Source of the DNA: Halalkalibacter oceani
Lineage (GTDB): Bacteria; Bacillota; Bacilli; Bacillales; Bacillaceae_D
Reading direction: 5' to 3'
NCBI RefSeq assembly: GCF_040544555.1
Contig: NZ_JBEPKD010000008.1
Span: 121,027-185,026, forward strand
Length of the DNA stretch: 64,000 nucleotides
The notes under the pieces are model-generated. The model saw only the letters and a program-made list of their open reading frames with translations. It ran no database searches and was not told the DNA's origin. Within the stretch, counting starts at the first letter, position 1. Each line of letters starts with the position of its first letter. This document shows, piece after piece, positions 36,229 to 44,299 of this stretch. Position numbers and translations under genes: made by a program.

Positions 36229-36244
36229 ACTCCCACTTCCTCTC

Positions 36245-37105
36245 TTAGTTACTTTTAATCGACTTCTCCAATGAGACGAGTTCATCGATTGAAATAATGT
36301 CCATAATTTCCTTTGACAGCCGCGATGTCTGCTCGGCTGTAAAACCTGATTTCCCTGTCTCCATCAAGGTTTGATACGTTTCCTTTATTTGAGTAAATGC
36401 AGACAGTACCGGAGTAAGCGGGTAAATAACCATTTTATAGCCTAAGGCGCGCGCTTCCTCAGGTGTTGGAATTGGTCGTCCCAGTCCTTCTGAAGCGACG
36501 TAAACCAATGGATAATCAATCTCTTTTGGAGCGAGCTTCATTTCCTCCTCGTTCCTTGGAAAAACCATCACCATATCAGCGCCGGAAGAAGCATACAGAT
36601 TGGCCCGCTCGATCGCTTTAGAAAACGGTTCTTCCTTGTTCCTGCCGGCGTCAGTCCGGGCAATAATGACGAAATCCTTTGTTTTACGCACTTCTACAGC
36701 GCGTTCAAGCTTTTGCATCATTTCATCGGTTGAAATGAGATCAATTTCGCCTTTATGGTAGTGCATTCTCTTTGGCACAACCTGATCCTCAAGCTGAATC
36801 GCCGCGACATTGGCCTGTTCAAAGCCGGAAACCGTACGGTCAACCATCGGTAAATGCCCGAACGCCGATCCAGCGTCGACGACCAATGGAATCGTTGTCG
36901 CGCTCGTAATCCTTCTGGAAACATCGACCATCTCCGTCAATGTCGTCAAAGGCTCTGTCACCGCAAGATGAGCGCCGACCGCCCAGCCGCCAAGATAGGC
37001 TGACTTAAAGCCGATCGCCTCAATAATTTTGGCTGACAGCGGATCAAAGCAGCCGGGTGCGACAATAATCTCTTCCTTAATAAGCAACTCTTTCAAATTC
37101 AACAA
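36245..37105 (-). CDS. PEP mutase / isocitrate lyase superfamily protein lacking the usual lyase cysteine
   Basis: 286 residues, the size of methylisocitrate/dimethylmalate lyases and oxaloacetate decarboxylases. The N-terminal VAPGCFDPLSAKIIEAIGFKSAYLGG and VDAGSAFGHLPMVDRTV match the fold. However, the loop that is usually KRCGH in cleaving lyases reads PKRMHYHKG, so the general-acid cysteine is missing. It may therefore be a decarboxylase, hydrolase or mutase-like member acting on a 2-oxo acid. It follows the TRAP permease gene by 12 bp. Confidence 0.85.
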   Translation of the reverse strand: MLNLKELLIKEEIIVAPGCFDPLSAKIIEAIGFKSAYLGGWAVGAHLAVTEPLTTLTEMVDVSRRITSATTIPLVVDAGSAFGHLPMVDRTVSGFEQANVAAIQLEDQVVPKRMHYHKGEIDLISTDEMMQKLERAVEVRKTKDFVIIARTDAGRNKEEPFSKAIERANLYASSGADMVMVFPRNEEEMKLAPKEIDYPLVYVASEGLGRPIPTPEEARALGYKMVIYPLTPVLSAFTQIKETYQTLMETGKSGFTAEQTSRLSKEIMDIISIDELVSLEKSIKSN

Positions 37106-37117
37106 TTGAATTCCTCC

Positions 37118-39094
37118 TTATTTTACAGCGTTCATTAGCTTCTCCTCCGCTTGACGTCTCTTTCCAATGATCAGATGAATCGCCAACGTTATTCCGCCAA
37201 CGATGAGGCCGATAACTGAATAAAGGGGATGCGGCACGACTAGTAATAGCCCGGAAATCGCCAGCACAATCCGGAACAGAATCGGCAGCTGTCGCGACAA
37301 ATATCCGATCGAAGCAATCGTCAGCAGAACGACACCCGCGGCTGCGGTCACGGTCGAGAGAATTCTTTCCGGGATCGGCCCCATCCATAGCAACGATTCT
37401 GAGTAAACAAACGCAAACGGAACAACAAATGCAGCCAATCCAAGCTTGAGCGCGTCAACCGCCGTTTTCCACCAGTGGGCTTTCGCTAAGCCGGCCGCCA
37501 AGAAGACCGCAGCACATACTGGAGGGGTAATCGTGGAAATAACAGCAAAATAAAAGATAAACAGATGAGCGACAAGCGGCTCCAGTCCGAGTTGAATCAG
37601 CGCCGGACCGAGGACAGATGCAGCAATGACATAAGCAGCTGTCGTCGGAAGCCCCATCCCGAGCACGATACAAACGATCGCTGTTAAGAGCAGCCCTAAA
37701 AAGAGATTTTGCTGGGCAAATTCAATAATAAAGGCCGACAGCTTCACTCCAACCCCTGTCATCGAAATCAATGAAACGACAATTTGGGCACAAGCGAGCA
37801 AGGCAGCAATTTGCAGCACTGTCCGCGCAGAGGCAATCGCGACGCCAAGCCCCATTTGGGTTGGGCTCTTCTGCTTTTCACCCGATCTGAAGCGCAGAAT
37901 GAAAAACAGGACTACTCCTACAACAATCGCCCATACGCCACCTAATGACGGTGTGTAGCCAGCAAAAAGGAAGTAGGCAAATACACCAATCGGTCCGATG
38001 AAGAGCAGGATACTGCTCCAAGAAAAATCGTCCTTCCAGTTACCTTTCGCCTGGGCCTTAATCCCGCGCTTTCTCGCCTCGAGATCGACACCGACATATG
38101 CCCCTAAATAATAGAGAGCCGCCGGGATAATCGTCGCGATTGCAATCGTCGAATAGTCAATGCCTAAAATTTGCGCCATAATAAAGGCGGCTGCACCGAG
38201 AATCGGTGGCACGAGCTGTCCTCCTGTCGAAGCGACTGCTTCCGTCGCGCCGGAAAAGGAATTGCTGAAGCCCGTTCGTTTCATCGCTGGAATTGTAAAG
38301 TTTCCTGTCGTCACAACATTGGAAACCGCACTTCCAGAAATCATTCCAAACAGTCCGCTTGAGACGATTGACACTTTCGCCGTTCCACCCCGGCTGTTTC
38401 TCGTAAGCATTTGCGAGATTTTAAAGAAGCTTTCTCCGGCGCCAATCGCAATCAGCGTCGCCCCGAATATCGCAAAGATCGATAGAATCGTCGCTGAAAT
38501 GCCGAGCATCATTCCCCAAATTCCGTTGGAGCTATGATACAGAGACTGGAGAATCACGGAGAGACTGAAGCCCTGATGTCCCCAAATCCCTGGAAAGTAG
38601 GGACCGAAATAGGCATAAGCAATAAAGAAAACGACCATCAGCGGAAATGTCCAGCCGACTGCTCTCCGCCCCGCTTCAACAATGAGCAGCAGCAAAATGA
38701 CCGAGAACACTTGGTCAACCGGGCTCACCCACAGGAGCGGATTTTCAAGAACCTGATCGTGAACATACGGAATATATAAAGTTGTCAACAGTGAAAGCAC
38801 AATCAGAATCGCATCATACCAGGGAACTTTCGTCCGTGATGAAGAACGGACGGCAGGCGTTAACGCAAAACATAAAGACAAAGCAAAAGCGAGATGGATA
38901 CTGCGCTGAATAAGCGCCGGGAAGATACCAAAAATCGTTGTGTAAAGATGAAATCCGACCAACCCAATCGCGATCACGATAATGATTGTGCGCCAGAGTG
39001 ATTGTTTGATTTCCAAATTCGTTTCTGCCTCTACGGCATCGACGGCTTTTGATAAATCAATCTGAGTAGCCGGACTGTTTTTGTTTGTTGCCAT
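37118..39094 (-). CDS. TRAP transporter fused permease (DctQM-type, TAXI class)
   Basis: 658 residues with around 16 hydrophobic segments. An N-terminal DctQ-like four-helix portion joins a DctM-like portion (GATEAVASTGGQLVPPILGAAAFIMA; GMGLPTTAAYVIAASVLGPAL; STITPPVCAAVFLAAG). Fused permeases of this type work with TAXI-type binding proteins, whose gene is 59 bp upstream. They are ion-gradient-driven importers, usually of dicarboxylates, glutamate or other organic acids. The substrate is unknown. Confidence 0.94.
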   Translation of the reverse strand: MATNKNSPATQIDLSKAVDAVEAETNLEIKQSLWRTIIIVIAIGLVGFHLYTTIFGIFPALIQRSIHLAFALSLCFALTPAVRSSSRTKVPWYDAILIVLSLLTTLYIPYVHDQVLENPLLWVSPVDQVFSVILLLLIVEAGRRAVGWTFPLMVVFFIAYAYFGPYFPGIWGHQGFSLSVILQSLYHSSNGIWGMMLGISATILSIFAIFGATLIAIGAGESFFKISQMLTRNSRGGTAKVSIVSSGLFGMISGSAVSNVVTTGNFTIPAMKRTGFSNSFSGATEAVASTGGQLVPPILGAAAFIMAQILGIDYSTIAIATIIPAALYYLGAYVGVDLEARKRGIKAQAKGNWKDDFSWSSILLFIGPIGVFAYFLFAGYTPSLGGVWAIVVGVVLFFILRFRSGEKQKSPTQMGLGVAIASARTVLQIAALLACAQIVVSLISMTGVGVKLSAFIIEFAQQNLFLGLLLTAIVCIVLGMGLPTTAAYVIAASVLGPALIQLGLEPLVAHLFIFYFAVISTITPPVCAAVFLAAGLAKAHWWKTAVDALKLGLAAFVVPFAFVYSESLLWMGPIPERILSTVTAAAGVVLLTIASIGYLSRQLPILFRIVLAISGLLLVVPHPLYSVIGLIVGGITLAIHLIIGKRRQAEEKLMNAVK

Positions 39095-39153
39095 AGGAAT
39101 GCCTCCTTTTCAAGTCTCCCTCCGTTACAAAGCCAACGGAGGGAGATTGCCGC

Positions 39154-40167
39154 TTATTCTTCCTCATATTCAGGCGGAATCAATTCATCCGGAACGTCCA
39201 TTCCAATCTCTTTAAGATATTGGACAGCTCCTGCATGTAATGGAATTCTCGACTCCAATGTTAAAGCTGGAACGTCATTTTCTGCTCCTACCGGATAAGC
39301 CGCCGCCCATTCGTCTTTTCCGTCTTCCCAAATCGCTTTGAACATTTTATAGCCGACTTCTTGAGGCAGTTCGCTGGTCGCCTGTGCTCCCATCAGCACA
39401 GTTACCGTATTGACATCATAATCAATGCCTTCATAAGTACCGGCCGGAATCGTATGAGGGACAAGGTATTGATACTTTTCAGTAATCTGATCGATCTTAT
39501 CTTCCGGAATGCTTAACATCTCAATATCCAATGAACCTTGAATTTGCTGGACAAAGCTGTCCGGTGTCGGACCGGCCTTACTTGTGCCGATAATTTGACG
39601 GTTTACAACTGCATCGGCCGCATCAGCCTGAACGGCGGTAAAATAATCCGGTTCGATTCCCAGCTCTTCAAACACAACCTGCGTAATCGCTTCAGCGGAA
39701 GAATTCGTCGATCCCGGATTAAATCGTTCGCCGTTTAAATCACTCAACTCCGTAATGCCCGAATCCTTCGTGACAATCCATTGCATCGGTGTCGATTCAA
39801 AATACCAAATCATCCGCAAGTCCTCAAAAGGTTCCCCTTCAAAGCTTCCTTCCCCGTAATAATTGTCATAATCGGTGTTACTAACCGAGTTTCCAACCGG
39901 CACAAGCCCGTCACGAACCCGCTTTGAAATATCAACCGCGCCTTGTGATTCCGTCACTGTAAAATTAAATTCAGGGTAAACGCTTTCAATCGATTTAGCA
40001 GCTGCCACCCAATAACCGTAAAGTGCTGAACTAGCCGGCGGTGCCCCGATTGTCATATAGACTGATTCCCCTTCACCAGAAGCGCCCCCTCCATCAGAGC
40101 TGCTGTTACATCCTGCTATCCCTGCCATCAATGCTAATATTCCTACCATTACGATCCATTTTTTCAT
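39154..40167 (-). CDS. TAXI-family TRAP transporter substrate-binding lipoprotein
   Basis: 337 residues. Start at ATG 40167, with AAGGAGG before it and a standard lipoprotein signal (MKKWIVMVGILALMAG, lipobox GIAGCN). The open frame reaches 40233 but the extra residues are not signal-like. The TAXI fold is recognised from MTIGAPPASSALYGYWVAAAKSIE, QGAVDISKRVRDGLVPVGNSVS and LRMIWYFESTPMQWIV. First gene of the ten-gene cluster, behind a 20-bp perfect palindrome at 40351 that is probably the GntR operator. Confidence 0.94.
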   Translation of the reverse strand: MKKWIVMVGILALMAGIAGCNSSSDGGGASGEGESVYMTIGAPPASSALYGYWVAAAKSIESVYPEFNFTVTESQGAVDISKRVRDGLVPVGNSVSNTDYDNYYGEGSFEGEPFEDLRMIWYFESTPMQWIVTKDSGITELSDLNGERFNPGSTNSSAEAITQVVFEELGIEPDYFTAVQADAADAVVNRQIIGTSKAGPTPDSFVQQIQGSLDIEMLSIPEDKIDQITEKYQYLVPHTIPAGTYEGIDYDVNTVTVLMGAQATSELPQEVGYKMFKAIWEDGKDEWAAAYPVGAENDVPALTLESRIPLHAGAVQYLKEIGMDVPDELIPPEYEEE

Positions 40168-40350
40168 CGTACTCCTCCTTAATGCATCATGTCTGCAAAA
40201 GTCTATTATTCTCGTCTTCGTGAAAATCCCCAATAAGCAATAAGTTTCAGTTCAATAATGAAGACGGACCCAGTCCGATGTTTCCGCTTTCAATTTGTGC
40301 CACTTCTCTCTTTTTTTCCTCCTCTCTCCTTAATGGATCTTTTGTATAAA

Positions 40351-40370
40351 TAATAATGTATACATTATTA
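40351..40370. promoter_or_regulatory. GntR/FCD operator of the TRAP operon
   Basis: Perfect 20-bp palindrome TAATAATGTATACATTATTA about 185 bp upstream of the first structural gene. Its 12-bp core AATGTATACATT recurs before the cluster's own GntR gene (31575-31586). Confidence 0.78.
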
Positions 40371-40453
40371 CACGTCAACCCAAATCCATTAATTATTTAA
40401 AAAATCTACTAATCCGTGGCTTGTTTCGTATGTTCCTAGGAAAGGTTTCAAGT

Positions 40454-40496
40454 AAAAAAACCAGAATAAAAGGGAGACATCCCCCTCTTATTCCAG
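40454..40496 (-). terminator. Terminator after the HPP gene
   Basis: Minus strand: GGAATAAGAG and CCCTTTTATTCTGG form an imperfect stem, followed by a run of seven T. Confidence 0.8.
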
Positions 40497-40514
40497 CTTT
40501 TCATTGCAATGAGC

Positions 40515-41030
40515 TTACCACCAAAAAGTAGGATAGCGACGTCCATGGTCAAGATTGTTGATCAGCAATGCGGCAAGGACAATGATGACCGAACCGACGA
40601 ACACAGGCATCAATAGAAATGACCAGCCGCTGCCGGCTGCAATCACGACTAACGGATCAGCTCCCGCAGGTGGATGGGTCGTTTTTGTCAGCATCATCAT
40701 CGCAATTGCCAGACCGACTCCTGTTGCCATGACCCACATGCTTTGACCAAACAGATGCAACAACGCCAAACCGACAAAAGTGGAGATAAAATGCCCGCCG
40801 ATAATGTTGCGCGGCTGGGAAAGCGGTGCCTCCCAAAGCCCGAATGCCAGAACACAGCTTGCCCCGAAAGGCGCCATAATCCATAAGTTCGATGTCCAGT
40901 TTGTCAGCATAGCCAAAACGCCGATTGCAAAAAAACCGCCAATCCCTCCAATGATTGCGTTGCGCGGAACGACTTTAAGCGGACTTCTGCCTTGTCCTTT
41001 CATTTTCGTAAAAAATTCTGTTGCGTCCAT
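40515..41030 (-). CDS. HPP-family integral membrane protein
   Basis: 171 residues with four to five hydrophobic segments. The HPP motif region is present (TKTTHPPAGADPLVVIAAGSGWSFLLMPV), plus APFGASCVLAFGLWEAPLSQPRNIIGGH. Members have been linked to nitrite transport in plants and cyanobacteria; bacterial roles are largely unknown. It is divergently transcribed from a GntR regulator and shares TAACTAGT elements with it, so it is likely that regulator's target. Confidence 0.9.
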   Translation of the reverse strand: MDATEFFTKMKGQGRSPLKVVPRNAIIGGIGGFFAIGVLAMLTNWTSNLWIMAPFGASCVLAFGLWEAPLSQPRNIIGGHFISTFVGLALLHLFGQSMWVMATGVGLAIAMMMLTKTTHPPAGADPLVVIAAGSGWSFLLMPVFVGSVIIVLAALLINNLDHGRRYPTFWW

Positions 41031-41053
41031 AAAACAACCCCTAAATTTATAGT

Positions 41054-41063
41054 TAACTAGTTA
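41054..41063. promoter_or_regulatory. Candidate GntR operator, HPP side
   Basis: Perfect palindrome TAACTAGTTA 24 bp before the HPP start, matched by TAACTAGTCAA at 41150 before the divergent regulator gene. Confidence 0.6.
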
Positions 41064-41149
41064 TTTAGTTATATTATAGTTCCTTTATTGTGTCAATCAC
41101 TATTTTACAGGGATTACGTTTGATTAAATGAAAGTTCCACATTATAATA

Positions 41150-41160
41150 TAACTAGTCAA
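41150..41160. promoter_or_regulatory. Candidate GntR operator, regulator side
   Basis: TAACTAGTCAA 25 bp before the GntR gene, nearly identical to the palindrome at 41054. The paired sites in a divergent promoter suggest joint repression. Confidence 0.55.
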
Positions 41161-41184
41161 CTATGATAATAGGAGCTGGGTGTA

Positions 41185-42159
41185 GTGGAAGAAAAACAAT
41201 TGCCTTTACGAGTGAACCCTGAGTTAACGTTTAATGTGAACACTCAAATCCGTGAGCAGTTAAAATGCCTGATTGGCATCGGACTTATTAGAACAGGAGA
41301 TATGCTTCCTGCCGCAAGTCAATTGGCGGATCAATTAGGAATGAACCGCAACACTGTCAATTGGGTATATAATCAGTTGCGGGAGGAAGGACTCGTCACG
41401 ATGAGCAAAGGCCGCGGAACGCAGGTGACCGCCCAAGCCAACCGGCTTTATAAAGAACAGGCTTCTCTCTTTGATCTCATCAAACAGACAATCGATCAAG
41501 CCGAGGCCAAAGAACTGGATCTGCGCCAGTTTTTCACCACCGGCCTCGCCTACACTTTGCTCCTCCATCCTTCCTCCTCTGCAGAGGCCCGGATTGTACT
41601 GATCGAATGCAAAGGACATGACCACCCTTTTTATCGAAAGGCCATTGAACGTGAGACCGGAGAAAAAGTGGAAACGGCATTTCTCGAAGACTTACAGGAA
41701 AAAAACGAATTATGCAGCCAGCTCGCTCAACAATATCAAGTTATTGTGACGACACTCAATCATGCTGAGGAAGTGAAAACATGCTTCTCACGCTTCAATA
41801 GCAGGATTTTAGTCATCGGCGCCACCGTTGAAACGTCCTTTCTACTGGACCTGGCCAAGCTGAAGCAAAATACCCGGGTCGCTTTTGTATGTCTCGGCCA
41901 AGCTGGCGGAAATTGGATGGCGAATCGGGTCCGAGAAGCAGGGCTGGAGCAAATCCGTTCGGAAACGCTCGGCTGGGAAGAAAGCGGAAGGCCTTCAGAT
42001 TCACTGGCAAAATGGGACAGGATTTACGCCTCGGCCGCTGTCTATCCTGAATTGAAAAAGCTCGCCCCAAACAAAGTGGAGCTATATCCGATGAAACTCG
42101 AACCAAGCAGTGAAAACCTGTTGCATGAGCTTCCCGGTTCTCAGGCAGGACTCGATTAA
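41185..42159 (+). CDS. GntR-family transcriptional regulator
   Basis: 324 residues starting at GTG 41185 after GGAGCTGGG. The N-terminal winged helix (LIRTGDMLPAASQLADQLGMNRNTVNWVYNQLREEGLVTMSKGRGTQV) is of the YtrA/MocR type. The C-terminal 230 residues are not an aminotransferase domain and show only a weak Rossmann-like pattern (ARIVLIECKGHDHPFYRKAIE); I do not recognise the effector domain. Divergent from the HPP gene with shared TAACTAGT elements. Confidence 0.87.
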   Translation: MEEKQLPLRVNPELTFNVNTQIREQLKCLIGIGLIRTGDMLPAASQLADQLGMNRNTVNWVYNQLREEGLVTMSKGRGTQVTAQANRLYKEQASLFDLIKQTIDQAEAKELDLRQFFTTGLAYTLLLHPSSSAEARIVLIECKGHDHPFYRKAIERETGEKVETAFLEDLQEKNELCSQLAQQYQVIVTTLNHAEEVKTCFSRFNSRILVIGATVETSFLLDLAKLKQNTRVAFVCLGQAGGNWMANRVREAGLEQIRSETLGWEESGRPSDSLAKWDRIYASAAVYPELKKLAPNKVELYPMKLEPSSENLLHELPGSQAGLD

Positions 42160-42180
42160 TTGGAAATTCTCTCCGATAAT

Positions 42181-42226
42181 AAAAGGGCTGTGCCAAAGGA
42201 AAAACCTTTTCGCACAACCCTTTTTA
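42181..42226. terminator. Bidirectional terminator
   Basis: AAAAGGGCTGTGC pairs with GCACAACCCTTTTT with an inner AAAGG/CCTTT pair; A and T runs flank it. It serves the GntR gene (plus) and the M20 gene (minus, stop at 42231). Confidence 0.85.
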
Positions 42227-42230
42227 TATT

Positions 42231-43373
42231 TTATGCTCCTCCAGCAAGCTCCTTAATCAAGTAAGCCAGCAAAGCCGCGCGCGTGCCGAGGTGATCAATT
42301 AAAATATGCTCATGCTCGGCGTGCGGTCCCGCTCCGGCAGCTCCCAGACCATCTAAAGTCGGAATTCCGAGAGCAGAAGCAAAGCTTCCGTCACTGCCCC
42401 CGCCAACTGCGGCTGCTTTTACCTCGTAGCCAATTTTCTCTCCATAATCGCGGACGAGCGAGAACAGCTTTTTTGATTCGTTCGTTTGTTCAAGCGTTGG
42501 TCTGACAATCCCTCCTTGGATCTCTAAGGAAGCTTCCGAATTCCGAACTTGTAATGAATTCATCAGCCCTTCCATCCGCTTTGCTTCTTCCATTGTCTTT
42601 ACGCGGATATCGATCGCAGCTTCAGCCGTTTGTGGGACGACATTGACACCAGTTCCGCCCTTGACCTGCCCGACGTTAACCGTCGTGCCGCTCGAATAAT
42701 CGGTCCAGGATGAAATTCGTTGAATGATGTCCGCCAATTCGACAATGGCATTAATCCCCTCTTCATGACTATTGCCGGCATGCGCCGAGCGGCCGGTCAC
42801 AGTCAACGTGTAGCGCAGGATTCCTTTTCTCTCGAGCTTTAAGGCGTGTGTATTGGCTTCAGCCGCTTCAGGAACGAGCACGGCGACGCTTTTTTTCGCT
42901 TCTTCCTCAATTAATGTCCGAGAATCAGGCGAGGCGACACCCTCGTGGTCACTGTTAAATAGGAAGACGACCCGTTTCTGTAAAGGAAGCCCCAGTTCTT
43001 TCAAGGCTTTCAATGCCCAAATGGCGATTACTAGTCCACCCTTCATATCAATGATTCCCGGTCCATAGGCGCGATTGCCTTCAACTCGGTAAGTCAGCTT
43101 CCCTTCAGGCCAGACCGTATCAAAATGCCCCAAAATTAAAATTTGCTGCTCTCCTTGACCGAATGTATATTTGAAATGATCGCCGAAGCGTGTGCGCGGA
43201 AAGATTTCCGGCTCATTGTCAAAATAGGTGCGGAATAACGAGCGAATTTCTTCTCCACAGGCATCCACGAGCTCTTTGTTTAACGTCGGCGACTCCCTTT
43301 CAACGATTTTTTTAATATCTGTTAAAATCGCTTCATTCTGGCCTTTCAGCCACGTATATATATTCTCCTCCAT
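42231..43373 (-). CDS. M20 family metallopeptidase (glutamate carboxypeptidase-like)
   Basis: 380 residues. Metal-site motifs: GHFDTVWPEG, YGPGIIDMKGG, and SDHEGVASPDSR where carboxypeptidase G2-like enzymes have the catalytic glutamate. A lid domain with TVTGRSAHAGNSHEEGINAI and a C-terminal GAGPHAEHEHILID histidine follow. Cytoplasmic, no signal peptide. It follows the RpiR gene by 13 bp and the YfcC carrier is upstream, so it probably hydrolyses an imported acyl amino acid or dipeptide. The exact substrate is unknown. Confidence 0.92.
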   Translation of the reverse strand: MEENIYTWLKGQNEAILTDIKKIVERESPTLNKELVDACGEEIRSLFRTYFDNEPEIFPRTRFGDHFKYTFGQGEQQILILGHFDTVWPEGKLTYRVEGNRAYGPGIIDMKGGLVIAIWALKALKELGLPLQKRVVFLFNSDHEGVASPDSRTLIEEEAKKSVAVLVPEAAEANTHALKLERKGILRYTLTVTGRSAHAGNSHEEGINAIVELADIIQRISSWTDYSSGTTVNVGQVKGGTGVNVVPQTAEAAIDIRVKTMEEAKRMEGLMNSLQVRNSEASLEIQGGIVRPTLEQTNESKKLFSLVRDYGEKIGYEVKAAAVGGGSDGSFASALGIPTLDGLGAAGAGPHAEHEHILIDHLGTRAALLAYLIKELAGGA

Positions 43374-43386
43374 CCATTACACCTCA

Positions 43387-44235
43387 TCATTCAAAAAGTA
43401 TTTGATTCCGTTTATAAATATCCTCCACTTTTGATAACCGTTCTTTCACGTGATCTGCTACGTTTTTCCGCACAGCTACGACAAGCATGTTTAACAGGCT
43501 AATGACCGGCGCAATCCCGTTGTAGCCGCTTTGATCCCTGTTGGTCTTCGCAAATAAAGAAAGAGATGCCAGCTTACAAATCGGCGAAAGCTCCGAATCT
43601 GTGATCGCAATGACCTGTGCCCCCGCCTCGCGGGCGAGTTCTGCCAGACGATATGTGTCTTTATGGTAGCGCGGAAATGAGATTGCTATCAAAACCGAAT
43701 TTTCCGTCATATTCAACAGCTCTTGCTCAAATGTTTTTTCTTCCATAAGCCGGATGTTGGCAAGCATGAAGCCAAGCGTATAGGAAAACCAATAGGCAGA
43801 AGCATAGGACGTCCTTTGCCCTGTCACAAAGACCCGGTCGGCATTGATGATTTTTTGCGCTGCCGCTTCCAATTGATGATGATCGACATGCTCACGCATA
43901 TGACTGAGAATCGCCATATCCTGCTCCAGCACTTGTAAATATTCATCCGCTATCACATGGTCTCCTTCCACTTCAGCCTGAGAACGTGCTGACATCAACT
44001 CCTGTCGGATGAACTTTTGCATCGCTGAAAAACCGCCGAAGCCGAGTGAATAAGCGAGGCGGATGATCGTCGTTTCACTGACGCCGATCTTCTGCTGCAG
44101 CTCGACCATCGTGCTGTAGCTCGCTTCCTCTAAATGCTCCGCTATATATTTAGCAGCCTTTTTTTTCCCGGCTGACAATGTGTCGTAATGCTCTTTCACT
44201 AATTGGTTAAATTCCTGATTGGCCATCTCCATCAC
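43387..44235 (-). CDS. RpiR-family regulator (HTH plus SIS domain)
   Basis: 282 residues. The N-terminal RpiR HTH (LSAGKKKAAKYIAEHLEEASYSTMVELQQKIGVSETTIIRLAYSLGFGGFSAMQ) is followed by a SIS phosphosugar-like domain (RVFVTGQRTSYASAYWFSYTLGFM; VLIAISFPRYHKDTYRLAELAREAGAQVIAITDS). Start uncertain between M1, M2 and M4. It lies between the carrier and peptidase genes, likely controlling them. In such operons RpiR proteins can sense non-sugar ligands. Confidence 0.92.
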   Translation of the reverse strand: MMEMANQEFNQLVKEHYDTLSAGKKKAAKYIAEHLEEASYSTMVELQQKIGVSETTIIRLAYSLGFGGFSAMQKFIRQELMSARSQAEVEGDHVIADEYLQVLEQDMAILSHMREHVDHHQLEAAAQKIINADRVFVTGQRTSYASAYWFSYTLGFMLANIRLMEEKTFEQELLNMTENSVLIAISFPRYHKDTYRLAELAREAGAQVIAITDSELSPICKLASLSLFAKTNRDQSGYNGIAPVISLLNMLVVAVRKNVADHVKERLSKVEDIYKRNQILFE

Positions 44236-44299
44236 CCTTATTCATGAATTGTCTCTTCCTCTTTCATGATAACGGAATAGCCAGTCAAAGTCATCGTCA

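Larger units (their letters stand above)
40168..40514. other. Promoter region of the TRAP operon
   Basis: 347 bp with no gene. It holds the long 5' region of the TRAP operon, the operator palindrome (40351-40370) and, at the far end, the terminator of the HPP gene. Confidence 0.7.

Noticed and set aside
37455..37673. Small minus-strand frame rich in Cys
   Set aside because: Alternative frame within the TRAP permease gene.
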